The notes under the pieces were generated by a model that searched no databases, was not told where the DNA came from, and was given only the letters and a program-made list of their open reading frames with translations. A DNA stretch of 48,132 nucleotides from SIG78 sp045635745 (lineage in GTDB: Bacteria > Verrucomicrobiota > Lentisphaeria > Victivallales > Victivallaceae), in assembly GCA_045635745.1 (NCBI GenBank), contig JAZTWG010000026.1, positions 1 to 48,132 of the forward strand. Direction: 5' to 3'. The position numbers and the translations under genes are program-made. Each line of letters starts with the position of its first letter. Positions within the stretch are counted from its first letter, which is position 1. This document shows, piece after piece, positions 35,580 through 43,729 of the stretch.

Positions 35580-36720
35580 TCTTTACCTCCTGTAAAGGTT
35601 CTGTTAAGATCTGCCGAACTGATTTGCGGCAGATCAAGTTGGGTTTTCTATATTCAATTTTTTTAGGCTCACCGTGATTTTCGATCATTGCCAGCAGAGC
35701 AGATGCTGCGCTTGAGGCTATATATTCCAGATCTTGAGCTACAACCGTCAGCGGCGGATTCAATTCCGCAGCAAAAACCGGATCATCAAAAGCAATGAGC
35801 GAAATATCTTCAGGAATATTCAAATCGTGCTGCGTTGCAATGTTATAAATCGCCGCAGCATCGTAAATATTGGGGACCAGAACTGCTGTCGGCATAATAT
35901 TGGCAGCTTTCTGCTGCTGTATAATGCTCCAGAGGTCAGCATACCGTTCCAAAGGTGCGGCGCAGCGCGGCAGCAAACTTGTATCGACTTCCCACAATGG
36001 ATGCACTGGCAGCTGATGGTTCCACATAGCCTGACGGTAACTGGCAGCATAGACCGGACCCGATGCCTGCAAATTATTATAAAATATGGCAATCTGCCGG
36101 TGACCGGCACTGCAAAGATAATCAACGGCGCTTTTAACCGCTTCGGCATGGTCAGTGCCAAATGATATTTCCGGCAGCTCCGGTATGGCATACCCGATGG
36201 AAACGACCGGAATATTTTCTGCACGCAAATTGGACAACTCTGCTCCAAAACCCTTTTCCGGTACAAAAACCATGATCCCGGATAGTTCGTACTCTTTGAT
36301 CAGCCGTCGCCATTCCGAAGGATTCCCCTTAAAAGATATACATTCGTAATTGAGCTTTTCAAAAAACGTACAAAATTTACTCAATACTGCTTCATTGTAA
36401 CAACTGTCGGCAACGATCATCTGATGACAGATTATACCAATACGCCGGCAGCTGTGGCGGACACTTACGCGCTTGCCCACATAAGTACCTGATCCGGCGC
36501 GACGGTAAAGCAACCCTTTGTTGACCAGATAGTTCAAACTGTGCGCCACCGTAACCGAAGTCGTGGAAAATCGTTGTGCAAGTGCCCGGTCTGAAAAAAA
36601 TCTGTCACCTTCAGCTAAATTGGCACGCTGCAAAAATTCTTCAAGCACTGCCGCGATCTGACGGTATTTGGGCAAGTTTTTAGTTGCCGGATTGATTATT
36701 GGCATATCGCTTAAACGCAT
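35566..36720 (-). CDS. GntR/LacI hybrid transcription regulator
   Basis: The 384-residue protein has an N-terminal GntR winged helix (KYRQIAAVLEEFLQRANLAEG, then FSTTSVTVAHSLNYLVNKGL and RRAGSGTYVG) and a C-terminal LacI-type sensor domain (RRIGIICHQM, HRQIAIFYNN, SLIAFDDPVFA). The sensor probably binds a sugar released by locus 2. It is the first gene of the locus, expressed from a near-perfect promoter (36762-36789), with a CTCCGGAG palindrome near the start point that could be its operator. TTGGAG precedes the ATG. Confidence 0.88.
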   Translation of the reverse strand: MRLSDMPIINPATKNLPKYRQIAAVLEEFLQRANLAEGDRFFSDRALAQRFSTTSVTVAHSLNYLVNKGLLYRRAGSGTYVGKRVSVRHSCRRIGIICHQMIVADSCYNEAVLSKFCTFFEKLNYECISFKGNPSEWRRLIKEYELSGIMVFVPEKGFGAELSNLRAENIPVVSIGYAIPELPEISFGTDHAEAVKSAVDYLCSAGHRQIAIFYNNLQASGPVYAASYRQAMWNHQLPVHPLWEVDTSLLPRCAAPLERYADLWSIIQQQKAANIMPTAVLVPNIYDAAAIYNIATQHDLNIPEDISLIAFDDPVFAAELNPPLTVVAQDLEYIASSAASALLAMIENHGEPKKIEYRKPNLICRKSVRQILTEPLQEVKNVEK

Positions 36721-36761
36721 GGATGCACTCCAATTGATTAAATCCCTGACTCTCCGGAGTT

Positions 36762-36789
36762 ATTATATAGTAAATTTAATTTCTGTCAA
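36762..36789 (-). promoter_or_regulatory. Consensus promoter of the locus 2 regulator
   Basis: On the minus strand, TTGACA (36789-36784) and TATAAT (36767-36762) are 16 bp apart, both exact consensus. An 8-bp palindrome CTCCGGAG (36752-36759) lies near the predicted start point and could be an operator. Confidence 0.7.
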
Positions 36790-36959
36790 GTAAAATAAGT
36801 CAATTTCCAACAATAAACCGACATATATCGCATTGACAAATTTCTACTCCCCAAGCTCTGCTGCATGGTTTATTTTTTCAATAAAAAATGGTAAATATCA
36901 TCCAGTTTTATATTGCAGGATATCTTTGAAGAGTTTGCGCTTGAATCAAGTTCAAATAT

Positions 36960-36988
36960 TTGCCAAAAGCTGTTTGGCAATGTATATT
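36960..36988 (+). promoter_or_regulatory. Promoter and inverted-repeat operator of azlCD
   Basis: A -35 box TTGCCA (36960-36965) and a -10 box TATATT (36983-36988) are 17 bp apart. A perfect inverted repeat, TTGCCAAA (36960-36967) and TTTGGCAA (36973-36980), 5-nt spacer, covers the -35 box and spacer. The predicted start point falls at about 36995, on the ATG at 36996, so the mRNA may be leaderless. Confidence 0.55.
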
Positions 36989-36995
36989 ATACGAT

Positions 36996-37721
36996 ATGAA
37001 AAATATTGTAAAAAAAGCATTCACTGATTCTCTGCCCGTCCTTATGGGGTATGTTTCCATGGGGGCGGCTTTCGGTATTTTGCTGGTCACGCAGGTCAAA
37101 GCGGCGCACGCCGGAACTGCGGCAGCCATGAGCATATCGACCATCTCCGGAAGCATGCAGTTTGCGGCGGTGGAAATGCTGAAAAATGCTCCGGCTTACA
37201 CGCTGCTTTTAACTGCAGTTCTTGCTTTGCTTATCAATATCAGGTACAGCATGTATGGTATATCGTTGGTGCGCTATTTCCGCAACTATCCCGGATATAT
37301 ACGCTACTATCTGATCTGGACTCTGACTGACGAAACTTATGCCTTGGAGAGTTCCACCACACTCCGCGGCAAAAAACGCATGTATTACTCGCTTTGGGTC
37401 AGCAGTTTTGACCACCTCTACTGGATTGCCGGATCGGTTACCGGGGCGGCGGTCGGTTCATTTATAACCTTTGATACTGCCGGGATCGACTTTGCCATGA
37501 CCGCCTTGTTTCTGGTGGTGCTGACAGATCTGATACGCAGCCGGGCCAATCGTATTCCGGCCCTGACCGGCGGCATTTCAACCTTACTGGCACTGGTGGT
37601 TTTTATTGCGGTTTATCCCGATGCCGTCAACCGCATGCTGCTGGCGGCAATGGCACTTATGATCGCGATCCTGCTTTTGCAGCGTAAGAAATACCAGAAA
37701 AAGTACGGGGGTACAGCATGA
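36996..37721 (+). CDS. azlC: AzlC-type amino acid exporter, large subunit
   Basis: The 241-residue membrane protein has the AzlC-family start (AFTDSLPVLMGYVSMGAAFG) and conserved LINIRYSMYGISLV and WTLTDETYAL segments. With AzlD it exports branched-chain amino acids. I chose the ATG at 36996, as the residues read upstream lie in the promoter. No ribosome site is visible, which fits a leaderless mRNA. The stop overlaps the azlD start. Acetolactate synthase, in the same pathway, is far away at 9198-10991. Confidence 0.92.
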   Translation: MKNIVKKAFTDSLPVLMGYVSMGAAFGILLVTQVKAAHAGTAAAMSISTISGSMQFAAVEMLKNAPAYTLLLTAVLALLINIRYSMYGISLVRYFRNYPGYIRYYLIWTLTDETYALESSTTLRGKKRMYYSLWVSSFDHLYWIAGSVTGAAVGSFITFDTAGIDFAMTALFLVVLTDLIRSRANRIPALTGGISTLLALVVFIAVYPDAVNRMLLAAMALMIAILLLQRKKYQKKYGGTA

Positions 37722-38044
37722 CTTTGCACCAGTATGCCATGATTGCCGTAATGGCCGCAGCAGTAATCCTCTTGCGAAGTATACCCTTTGTGCTTTTTTC
37801 CGGCAAACGCAAAGTGCCGCCCAGTCTGCTTTATCTGGGCAAAGTACTTACCGCCGCAGCGATCGCCATGCTGGTGGTTTACAGTTTATATGGCAATCTG
37901 AATTATCCTGATTGCGGGGTAAAAAATCTGCCGGCGGCACTGGCGGCATCGGCATTGACTGTGATATTGCACTGGAAGCTCAAAAATCCGCTGGTCAGCA
38001 TTATTGCCGGTACAGCATGCTACATGTTTTTAATTCAACTTTAA
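37718..38044 (+). CDS. azlD: AzlD-type amino acid exporter, small subunit
   Basis: The 108-residue membrane protein has about four hydrophobic segments and the AzlD pattern LLRSIPFVLFSGKRKVPPSL and YLGKVLTAAAIAMLVVYSL. It overlaps azlC by 4 nt (ATGA), so the two subunits are translationally coupled. The partner identity is strong because of the arrangement. The peptidase gene follows 17 nt later and may be on the same transcript. Confidence 0.92.
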   Translation: MTLHQYAMIAVMAAAVILLRSIPFVLFSGKRKVPPSLLYLGKVLTAAAIAMLVVYSLYGNLNYPDCGVKNLPAALAASALTVILHWKLKNPLVSIIAGTACYMFLIQL

Positions 38045-38061
38045 TAGAGAAAGGTTTGGAA

Positions 38062-39087
38062 ATGAATTTTTTAAGTAAAACGCTCGTCACTTCATTGAGT
38101 ATGGCATTGTTTTTGAGCTGCACAGCAGCAGAAAAAAAATCTTCTGCGGCTAAAAGCAGCAGCGATGTGGAAATTTTTTCCGGCAGAGACAACAAAGCCC
38201 AGCTGCTGCAGGGGATTCTGCCGGCAAATGTCAAAAATATTGCCTGTATTGCTGCGGGCTCCTATCCCGGATCTGCCGGTTACCGCCGGGGCATCGAGCT
38301 TTTGAAACAGGCCGGATACAATGTAAAAGTCATGCCCCACGCTTTTGAACAGCCCGTCCGGGGGAAAGGCTCCGCCAGGCTGGAACACCGGGTAAAAGAC
38401 TTTGTCGATGCGTGGAATGATAAGGATATTGATATGATTCTGTGTATCCGCGGCGGCCGCGGATGCGGCGATGTCATGCAAAAGATCGATTGGGCAAAAC
38501 TCCCCCGGCGCCCCGAACTTTACGTTCAGGGATACAGTGATGTAACAATGATCCTCTGTGCCTTGCAGAAGCGCGGCTACGGTCATCCGGTCGCAGGCCC
38601 CATGGTCGGCGCCATGCAGGGACTGACCAACGATGCGCTCAACGCCATGCGTAATATGCATAACAATAAACAGGTCGGACCGGTGAAAGTCACCCCGATC
38701 GTCAAAGGTGATTGCGAAGGTCTGCCGCTGGCCGGCTTGCTTTCCCGTTTTGCCTGGGTAGTGAAAACCTCCGACCGACCGATCGTCAAAGACCGGATCA
38801 TCTTTATTGAAAGCGTGTCGGCCAATGTGGATCAAATGCGCAGTTATTTCCAGACCCTGCTCGATGAAAAATTCTTTGATGGCGCCGCCGGGGTGGTCTT
38901 CTGCTGCTTTACCAAAACCGGAGCCGACAAAAAAACAGTGGATAATCTTCAGAAGGAATTTGCCTCCAAACTCAACGTGCCGGTCTATATGAACTTCCCC
39001 TTCGGGCACCGCAATATAAGCTACACTATTGATTTCAGCCGCAAAGCGGTCATAAAAAACAATACTGTAACTTTTCCAGCCCGCTGA
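38062..39087 (+). CDS. Exported S66-family LD-carboxypeptidase
   Basis: The 341-residue protein belongs to the MEROPS S66 family, which cleaves the terminal D-Ala of murein peptides. The Ser-Glu-His triad is present: S159 in VQGYSDVT, E250 in RIIFIESVS and H316 in NFPFGHRN. Unlike the usual cytosolic form, it begins with a signal ending ALFLSC, so it may be a lipoprotein. I chose the ATG at 38062, preceded by GAAAGG; an upstream in-frame reading from 37912 lies inside azlD. It might process murein peptides in the envelope. Confidence 0.85.
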   Translation: MNFLSKTLVTSLSMALFLSCTAAEKKSSAAKSSSDVEIFSGRDNKAQLLQGILPANVKNIACIAAGSYPGSAGYRRGIELLKQAGYNVKVMPHAFEQPVRGKGSARLEHRVKDFVDAWNDKDIDMILCIRGGRGCGDVMQKIDWAKLPRRPELYVQGYSDVTMILCALQKRGYGHPVAGPMVGAMQGLTNDALNAMRNMHNNKQVGPVKVTPIVKGDCEGLPLAGLLSRFAWVVKTSDRPIVKDRIIFIESVSANVDQMRSYFQTLLDEKFFDGAAGVVFCCFTKTGADKKTVDNLQKEFASKLNVPVYMNFPFGHRNISYTIDFSRKAVIKNNTVTFPAR

Positions 39088-39101
39088 AAAGCAATCCTTT
39101 A

Positions 39102-39138
39102 ATCTGCCGGAAAAAACAGTAATTTTTTCCCGGCAGAT
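39102..39138 (+). terminator. Possible terminator after the S66 gene
   Basis: ATCTGCCGG-AAAAAA (39102-39116) pairs with TTTTTT-CCCGGCAGAT (39123-39138) with one bulged C and a 6-nt loop. No T run follows beyond the stem, so the terminator strength is uncertain. It is directly followed by a promoter at 39141. Confidence 0.45.
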
Positions 39139-39140
39139 AT

Positions 39141-39168
39141 TTGACTTTCCATTGGAAAAGATTATATT
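39141..39168 (+). promoter_or_regulatory. Strong promoter of the structured RNA leader
   Basis: TTGACT (39141-39146) and TATATT (39163-39168) are 16 bp apart; TATTAT (39165-39170) at 18 bp is an alternative. The predicted start point is about 39175, which puts the whole structured RNA and a 330-nt leader before the DUF4434 gene. Confidence 0.65.
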
Positions 39169-39175
39169 ATACCCC

Positions 39176-39452
39176 GACACAACCGATTGTGAATATTTTC
39201 AACGGATATTTTCACTGATAATATTACAGGGCGAAGCCGACAGAAACGGAGATCAGTCGGCAGTAGATTTCCGAGGCAGAAATCCGCATCCGTTCTGATA
39301 AGGGCAAAGATAATTTGCCGTACCGTCGAAGCAATGCCCTGGCTGCCATTGAACAAGCGTTCCGGCTGCCGGCTGAAGCGGCAGTGAGCATGCGGCTCCA
39401 CCATATGACCGGAGGGAATATATCAGTGAAACAAAAAATCAAAGTTGTTTTT
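39176..39452 (+). ncRNA. Candidate structured RNA or riboswitch-like leader, unknown class
   Basis: The plus strand between a strong promoter and the DUF4434 gene folds well. A closing helix P1 joins 39213-39225 to 39417-39428 (12 bp, one bulge). Inside are hairpins at 39236-39241/39256-39261, 39266-39271/39279-39284, 39301-39306/39335-39340 (with 39315-39318/39331-39334), 39366-39371/39379-39384 and 39386-39389/39395-39398. AACGGA in the first loop (39245-39250) can pair with TCCGTT (39289-39294) as a pseudoknot. A weak hairpin (39429-39434/39445-39450) with T residues follows. I compared it by eye with cobalamin, lysine, FMN, 6S and tmRNA patterns and found no match. The fold is my reading, not a calculation. 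Confidence 0.5.
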
Positions 39453-39505
39453 AAAATAAGATCTGCAACCTGATCATTCAAATCAAACCCGTAAGGAGCA
39501 AAACT

Positions 39506-40423
39506 ATGGCATTTTTACCGATCAGCGGAACTTTTCTCGATGGTATATCCTGCGATATACCGTCCAATAACTGGACTCCCGACATCTGGGAACGGGAATT
39601 TGCCCGTTATCAGGACAACGGCGTGAACGAAGCCTACATCATCCGCGTAGGCTGGGCCGACAGCATGATGTACGACAGCAAAGTCATGAAATGCACCCTC
39701 TGCCCGGAAATGGATATGGTTCAGCATTTCCTTGATCTGGGCGCCAAATATAACATCAATATCTACATGGGGTTGTTCGATACCCGCAAATTCTGGATGC
39801 AGAACGATTGGGAAAATGAAGTGGCGATCAATACCGATCTGATTTATGAAATCAAAGAGCGCTATGGCGATCACCCGGCATTTTACGGTTGGTATATGAG
39901 TCACGAAGGCTCCATGAACTATCACCAGACCCAGATCTGGAAGCCTTTGTGCAATGAGATCAAAAAGTTTGACAAGACCCGTCCGATCATGGTTTCGCCC
40001 CGCTATGCCGGCAAAAAATGGAGCAAGGAGTATCCCATCAGTCCGGAAGTGCATGCCAAACATTTTGAGTATATTCTCAACGAAATGGAAGGCTTGATCA
40101 ATGCCTACGCCCCCATGGATGGGCATGTACCGTTCAACGAACTTGAAAGCTACATGGCGGCAATGGCAGAAGTGCTGAATAAGTACGGGGCGCAATTCTG
40201 GAGCAATCTCGAAACTTTCGACCGCGACATGCCATACAAATTCCCGCCCATTGAGTTTGCCAAACTCAAATTCAAGCTGGAGATCGCCGAGAAATACTGC
40301 AGTAAGATCATCTCATTTGAGCTGCCGCATTTCATGAGTCCGGACTCCTGCTATCCGGGAGCCGGACACCTTTACAACCGCTACATGGCATACGCCGAAA
40401 AGCGCCGCGCCGAAAATAAATAA
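39506..40423 (+). CDS. DUF4434-like putative glycoside hydrolase
   Basis: The 305-residue protein resembles DUF4434, a family with a predicted TIM barrel near glycoside hydrolases. It has no signal peptide. Recognisable segments are FLDGISCDIPSNNW near the N-terminus, INIYMGLFDTRKFW, HPAFYGWYMSHEGSMNY with a glutamate on a strand end that could be catalytic, and RPIMVSPRYAG. AAGGAG precedes the start. It stands alone between a long structured leader and a terminator, so its own leader probably controls it. The substrate is unknown. Confidence 0.75.
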   Translation: MAFLPISGTFLDGISCDIPSNNWTPDIWEREFARYQDNGVNEAYIIRVGWADSMMYDSKVMKCTLCPEMDMVQHFLDLGAKYNINIYMGLFDTRKFWMQNDWENEVAINTDLIYEIKERYGDHPAFYGWYMSHEGSMNYHQTQIWKPLCNEIKKFDKTRPIMVSPRYAGKKWSKEYPISPEVHAKHFEYILNEMEGLINAYAPMDGHVPFNELESYMAAMAEVLNKYGAQFWSNLETFDRDMPYKFPPIEFAKLKFKLEIAEKYCSKIISFELPHFMSPDSCYPGAGHLYNRYMAYAEKRRAENK

Positions 40424-40471
40424 TGCCTGCAAATACGGAGTATTCCCAAGCTCCATATTTCAAAAACTTAC

Positions 40472-40512
40472 GTTGGAATTGCTTTTAGTTTTCAAATCCA
40501 AGCAATTCCAAC
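40472..40512 (+). terminator. Terminator after the DUF4434 gene
   Basis: A perfect 13-bp stem (40472-40484 with 40500-40512) with a 15-nt loop is followed by TTATTTTT. It ends the plus-strand DUF4434 transcript. Confidence 0.75.
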
Positions 40513-40573
40513 TTATTTTTAAAGCTCTGTTCCCAATAAGGGCAGGTAAAAATAATCTATACTGGGAAAATGG

Positions 40574-40605
40574 GTTGCAACTAACCAGTACTGAGGTTTT
40601 GCAAC
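40574..40605 (+). terminator. TTGCAA-core hairpin near the end of locus 3
   Basis: GTTGCAA (40574-40580) pairs with TTGCAAC (40599-40605), and AACC (40583-40586) with GGTT (40595-40598). ACCATTTTT follows. TTTTGCAACACCATTTTT (40597-40614) is identical to 4088-4105, showing this hairpin belongs to the dispersed family. Apart from this and the 40472 hairpin I see nothing functional between 40424 and 40691. Confidence 0.55.
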
Positions 40606-40691
40606 ACCATTTTTCAACTTTTTATCAAGGCGCGTATCTTTTTTTCAGCAAAAGCTGCATACCTTGAAGTTTTGAATAACCCAATCTGATT

Positions 40692-42854
40692 TCAGCAGAT
40701 AATTTCCAGCTTTCCCGGTTGGATATTGTTCAGCTTGAGCTCGTTGCGAACGGCATCAAACTTGCCTGCCGCTGCTTTACTATTATTCAATATCTCTGCA
40801 GGAGCGCTTTCGCAGCAGAATGTTATATTCCACTCTTTGACTTCGCTTGAACTGTCAGCATTGATTTCTACTCTCCATCCGGCGGCAGTTTTATCAAGCG
40901 TTATCAGGCTTTTGGCACATTTGCCGCTGCGGTAGTCGAAAGTCACGCCGTCATCTTCATAAAGCGTAAATTCAGAGTGTGCCGTATTACCCGGATAGAT
41001 CAACAAATCAAGTTTTTCCATCTTCTTTGCTGCCGTATGGCTCATCACTTCGCCCATCGGGACAATGGCGCCGGCGCGCAGGAACAAACCGCCGCCGCGA
41101 TCTTCCGGCCACTGATAATCGGCAATATGCCGGTTGCCGGAATAAACCTTGCCGCTCCAGAAATCGCGCCATTCGCCTGCCGGCAGATAAATATCGTGTT
41201 TGTAGATAGTTACCAGCAAACTTTCGCCGAAGAGATATTCATGCAGAATATCGCGGCAGGCTTTGTCGTTCTGATACTCGACCGCAAGCGGCATAAGTAC
41301 CGGCAGACCGGTCTGCGTAGCTTTGTAAGCATTGCTGTAAATATAAGGTATGAGCTGCGAACGCAAACGTGAATAATACTGGTGCATGGCCAGAAAATCA
41401 TCGCCCTGAACCCATGGCATACGGAAGTAGGTCCAGCTGTTGATCTGGCTCCACGGCAGAAGATAGCCGAAATGGATACCTTCAGCTTGCGCTACTTCCA
41501 TATCGTTGGTTACCCAGCTATGCCCCACACAGGAGGTGTTGAGCATGGCGCCGAGCGTTTCAATGCGCCCGCCGGTATCGCCCGTCCAGGTGCCGCAATA
41601 GTGCTGAAACCCCAGCCAGCCGCAAACAGTGAAAACCAGCGGACGGCGGTTGGTGAACTTGGCAAAACCTTCGTTCATCTGCCGCGAATAAAGCAAGGGG
41701 TACAGATTGTGCATTTCTGAATCAAGCATGCCGTTGCCGCGCCAGACACGGTCGGGATGCAGACAGACCTGATTGGCGCCATCCTGCTTGAAAAAGTCCG
41801 CGCCCCAATCCACAAATTTTTCCAGATGTTTGAACCAGGGTTCTTCCGGTTTGGTGAGTTTATCCATATATATTGGCCGGGCAAAGTGATCGTCGATTTC
41901 GGCCTCTTTGCAGAATACGGGGGTATGGGTCTCTTTTTCTTCCGGATTGTTGCCAATACGCCGTTCTTCTTCAAAACTCAAATCATATTCGTTGCAAAGC
42001 CACAGTTCCAGCTTGAAGCCCATGCGTTTGAGTGCCTGCATCATGGTGTGCGGACAGGTTTTGAACATGTATTCATAAAGCGGAAAACGCTCTTTGCTCC
42101 ATTGTTTATCCACGGAAAAATCATAAATGGTATCCATCCAGCCGGGTTCCAGACCGATAACATCACAGGGTATGTTATATTCGCGGAAGTGCTTGGCATC
42201 GTTCATAACTTCCACATCACGCGCCTGGGTGCGGCATATGTACCACAAACCGAAGCTCCATTTCGGCGGCAGTTCGGGCCGTCCGGTCAACTGAGTATAA
42301 AAGTCAATGAGTTCCTTGAAATTATTTCCGCGCCAGACATAAAAATCAATAATGCCGGATTTATCGAACCAGCAGAGTTTATTTTTGTCCGTACAACCCA
42401 TATCAAAAATCACCTGATGGGTACTGTTGACCATAACCGCATAGCCGCGCGTGGACATGAAAAAAGGTACCGGTATGTAACTGGCTACATTGCTGACATT
42501 GCAATTAGCTTTATAACCGCGGTGGTAAATACGGTTGCGGGTAAGGTCGCCGAAACCGATATAATCTTCTTCGTCATCAAAGATTTCAAATTCAACCAGC
42601 GCCCCCTCTTCGGAACACGCGGCATTGATCATGCGGAAATACTCAAAGTTTTCTGCGTTAAAAGCATTCAATTTACCGCAGGAGTCGTCTTGCAAAGCGA
42701 TTTTCAGCTGCGGAGTCTCCTCCCTGTGTACATCTTCTTCAAAAATAAAACCATATTTGTTAAGGGCACTGCCCTTCATGGGCATATGTTCCGGTGCAAT
42801 CTGAATACGCACGCAATTTGCATTGATCTGCGTAAACTTGTAATTAAGATTCAT
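40692..42854 (-). CDS. GH31 alpha-glycosidase
   Basis: The 720-residue protein is a family GH31 alpha-xylosidase/alpha-glucosidase-type retaining enzyme. Motifs are PPKWSFGLWYICRT, VIGLEPGWMD, the nucleophile D358 in DFFKQDGANQ and the proposed acid/base D426 in GTWTGDTGG. The C-terminus has beta-sandwich segments (YEDDGVTFDYRSGKC). It has no signal peptide, so it acts on imported oligosaccharides. It is the last gene of sugar locus 3, 110 bp after pseudopilin 3. Which alpha-linkage it cuts is not clear. Confidence 0.9.
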   Translation of the reverse strand: MNLNYKFTQINANCVRIQIAPEHMPMKGSALNKYGFIFEEDVHREETPQLKIALQDDSCGKLNAFNAENFEYFRMINAACSEEGALVEFEIFDDEEDYIGFGDLTRNRIYHRGYKANCNVSNVASYIPVPFFMSTRGYAVMVNSTHQVIFDMGCTDKNKLCWFDKSGIIDFYVWRGNNFKELIDFYTQLTGRPELPPKWSFGLWYICRTQARDVEVMNDAKHFREYNIPCDVIGLEPGWMDTIYDFSVDKQWSKERFPLYEYMFKTCPHTMMQALKRMGFKLELWLCNEYDLSFEEERRIGNNPEEKETHTPVFCKEAEIDDHFARPIYMDKLTKPEEPWFKHLEKFVDWGADFFKQDGANQVCLHPDRVWRGNGMLDSEMHNLYPLLYSRQMNEGFAKFTNRRPLVFTVCGWLGFQHYCGTWTGDTGGRIETLGAMLNTSCVGHSWVTNDMEVAQAEGIHFGYLLPWSQINSWTYFRMPWVQGDDFLAMHQYYSRLRSQLIPYIYSNAYKATQTGLPVLMPLAVEYQNDKACRDILHEYLFGESLLVTIYKHDIYLPAGEWRDFWSGKVYSGNRHIADYQWPEDRGGGLFLRAGAIVPMGEVMSHTAAKKMEKLDLLIYPGNTAHSEFTLYEDDGVTFDYRSGKCAKSLITLDKTAAGWRVEINADSSSEVKEWNITFCCESAPAEILNNSKAAAGKFDAVRNELKLNNIQPGKLEIIC

Positions 42855-42964
42855 GAAATAACGACCCTTTTTTTACATTTATTATTCTGCTGCATAAAAA
42901 TAATACCGGAAAAATTTTTTTCAACCTTATTTTGTTTAAAAGTTGCTTATTTTTATGCTGTATA

Positions 42965-43708
42965 TCAATATTTCCAAACGCTGTATCCGTGACCGGTCTG
43001 GTCAAAACCATTATCTTCAAGCCCGTAAAAGAGAAATTTATTGCCGGTGAATGATGAAAGCTGACGATTTTCTGCGTGCCCATCCAGATACAAGAAATTG
43101 GCACAGCCGGGTCCGGTTTCGCCATAACCTATAAATTTATCCGGAGCATAATCCGCTTTTCCACCGTGCCGCCAAGCTACATAAGCAGTGTAGTCCAGAC
43201 GGAAGGTTGTGGTAGAAGCATTATCTGCATTAAGGATTGCCTTGGAGGGATCCGCAACTGCTCCGCTCTTACGGCTCCAGTCCGGCGAAGCATTTTTTCC
43301 GCCTGAAAGCATGTGATTTTGTGCATAATGACCATAAGTGAAATTGGGCGTACCGGTGAATGCCGGAACCGATTCTGCGGGGCAGGTGAAAGGACGGTTG
43401 CTGTCCGCAAGTCTTCCCTGCACCATAACATATTTACCGACGCGTTCTTCGTGACACCATAACAAACCGCCAGCTGCTTTGTCGTATGCCGGACAAATTA
43501 CATCATTGTTATCATCTGTGTACATTCGTTGGGCTACTCCGATTTGCTTGAGATTGCTCAAACAACTGGAAGATTTAGCGGCTCCGCGTGCTGCCGAAAG
43601 TGCCGGCAGCAGCATTGCCGCCAATATGGCAATGATGGCGATTACAACCAACAATTCTATAAGAGTGAATTGTGCAGAAGATTGGAAGGTGTAATTTGTT
43701 TTTTTCAT
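42965..43708 (-). CDS. Pseudopilin 3
   Basis: The 247-residue protein has an unusually long leader, MKKTNYTFQSSAQ, before FTLIELLVVIAIIAILAA and LLPALSAARGAAK. Gln, not Gly, precedes the Phe. The C-terminus has FLYLDGHAENRQ, the DG motif of the H-x-DG group. It follows the DUF4838 protein by 21 nt and precedes GH31 in sugar locus 3. AAAGGA precedes the start. Its role beside the exported protein is inferred only from linkage. Confidence 0.88.
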   Translation of the reverse strand: MKKTNYTFQSSAQFTLIELLVVIAIIAILAAMLLPALSAARGAAKSSSCLSNLKQIGVAQRMYTDDNNDVICPAYDKAAGGLLWCHEERVGKYVMVQGRLADSNRPFTCPAESVPAFTGTPNFTYGHYAQNHMLSGGKNASPDWSRKSGAVADPSKAILNADNASTTTFRLDYTAYVAWRHGGKADYAPDKFIGYGETGPGCANFLYLDGHAENRQLSSFTGNKFLFYGLEDNGFDQTGHGYSVWKY

Positions 43709-43729
43709 TGTAAAATCCTTTTTATTTTG

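Noticed and set aside
39176..39452. Known riboswitch or housekeeping RNA (cobalamin, lysine, FMN, 6S, tmRNA, RNase P)
   Set aside because: Short matches such as GAAGCCGACAG (FMN-like) or CGAAG..CTGG (lysine-like) occur, but the order and helices of those classes are not present.
39176..39452. Retron non-coding RNA, suggested by the complementary ends
   Set aside because: No reverse transcriptase gene is nearby; the next gene is a DUF4434 glycosidase-like protein.
39224..39481. 85-codon minus-strand open frame in the 39.1-39.5 kb gap
   Set aside because: No ribosome site or recognisable motif, and it lies across the hairpins of the structured RNA, whose promoter is on the other strand.
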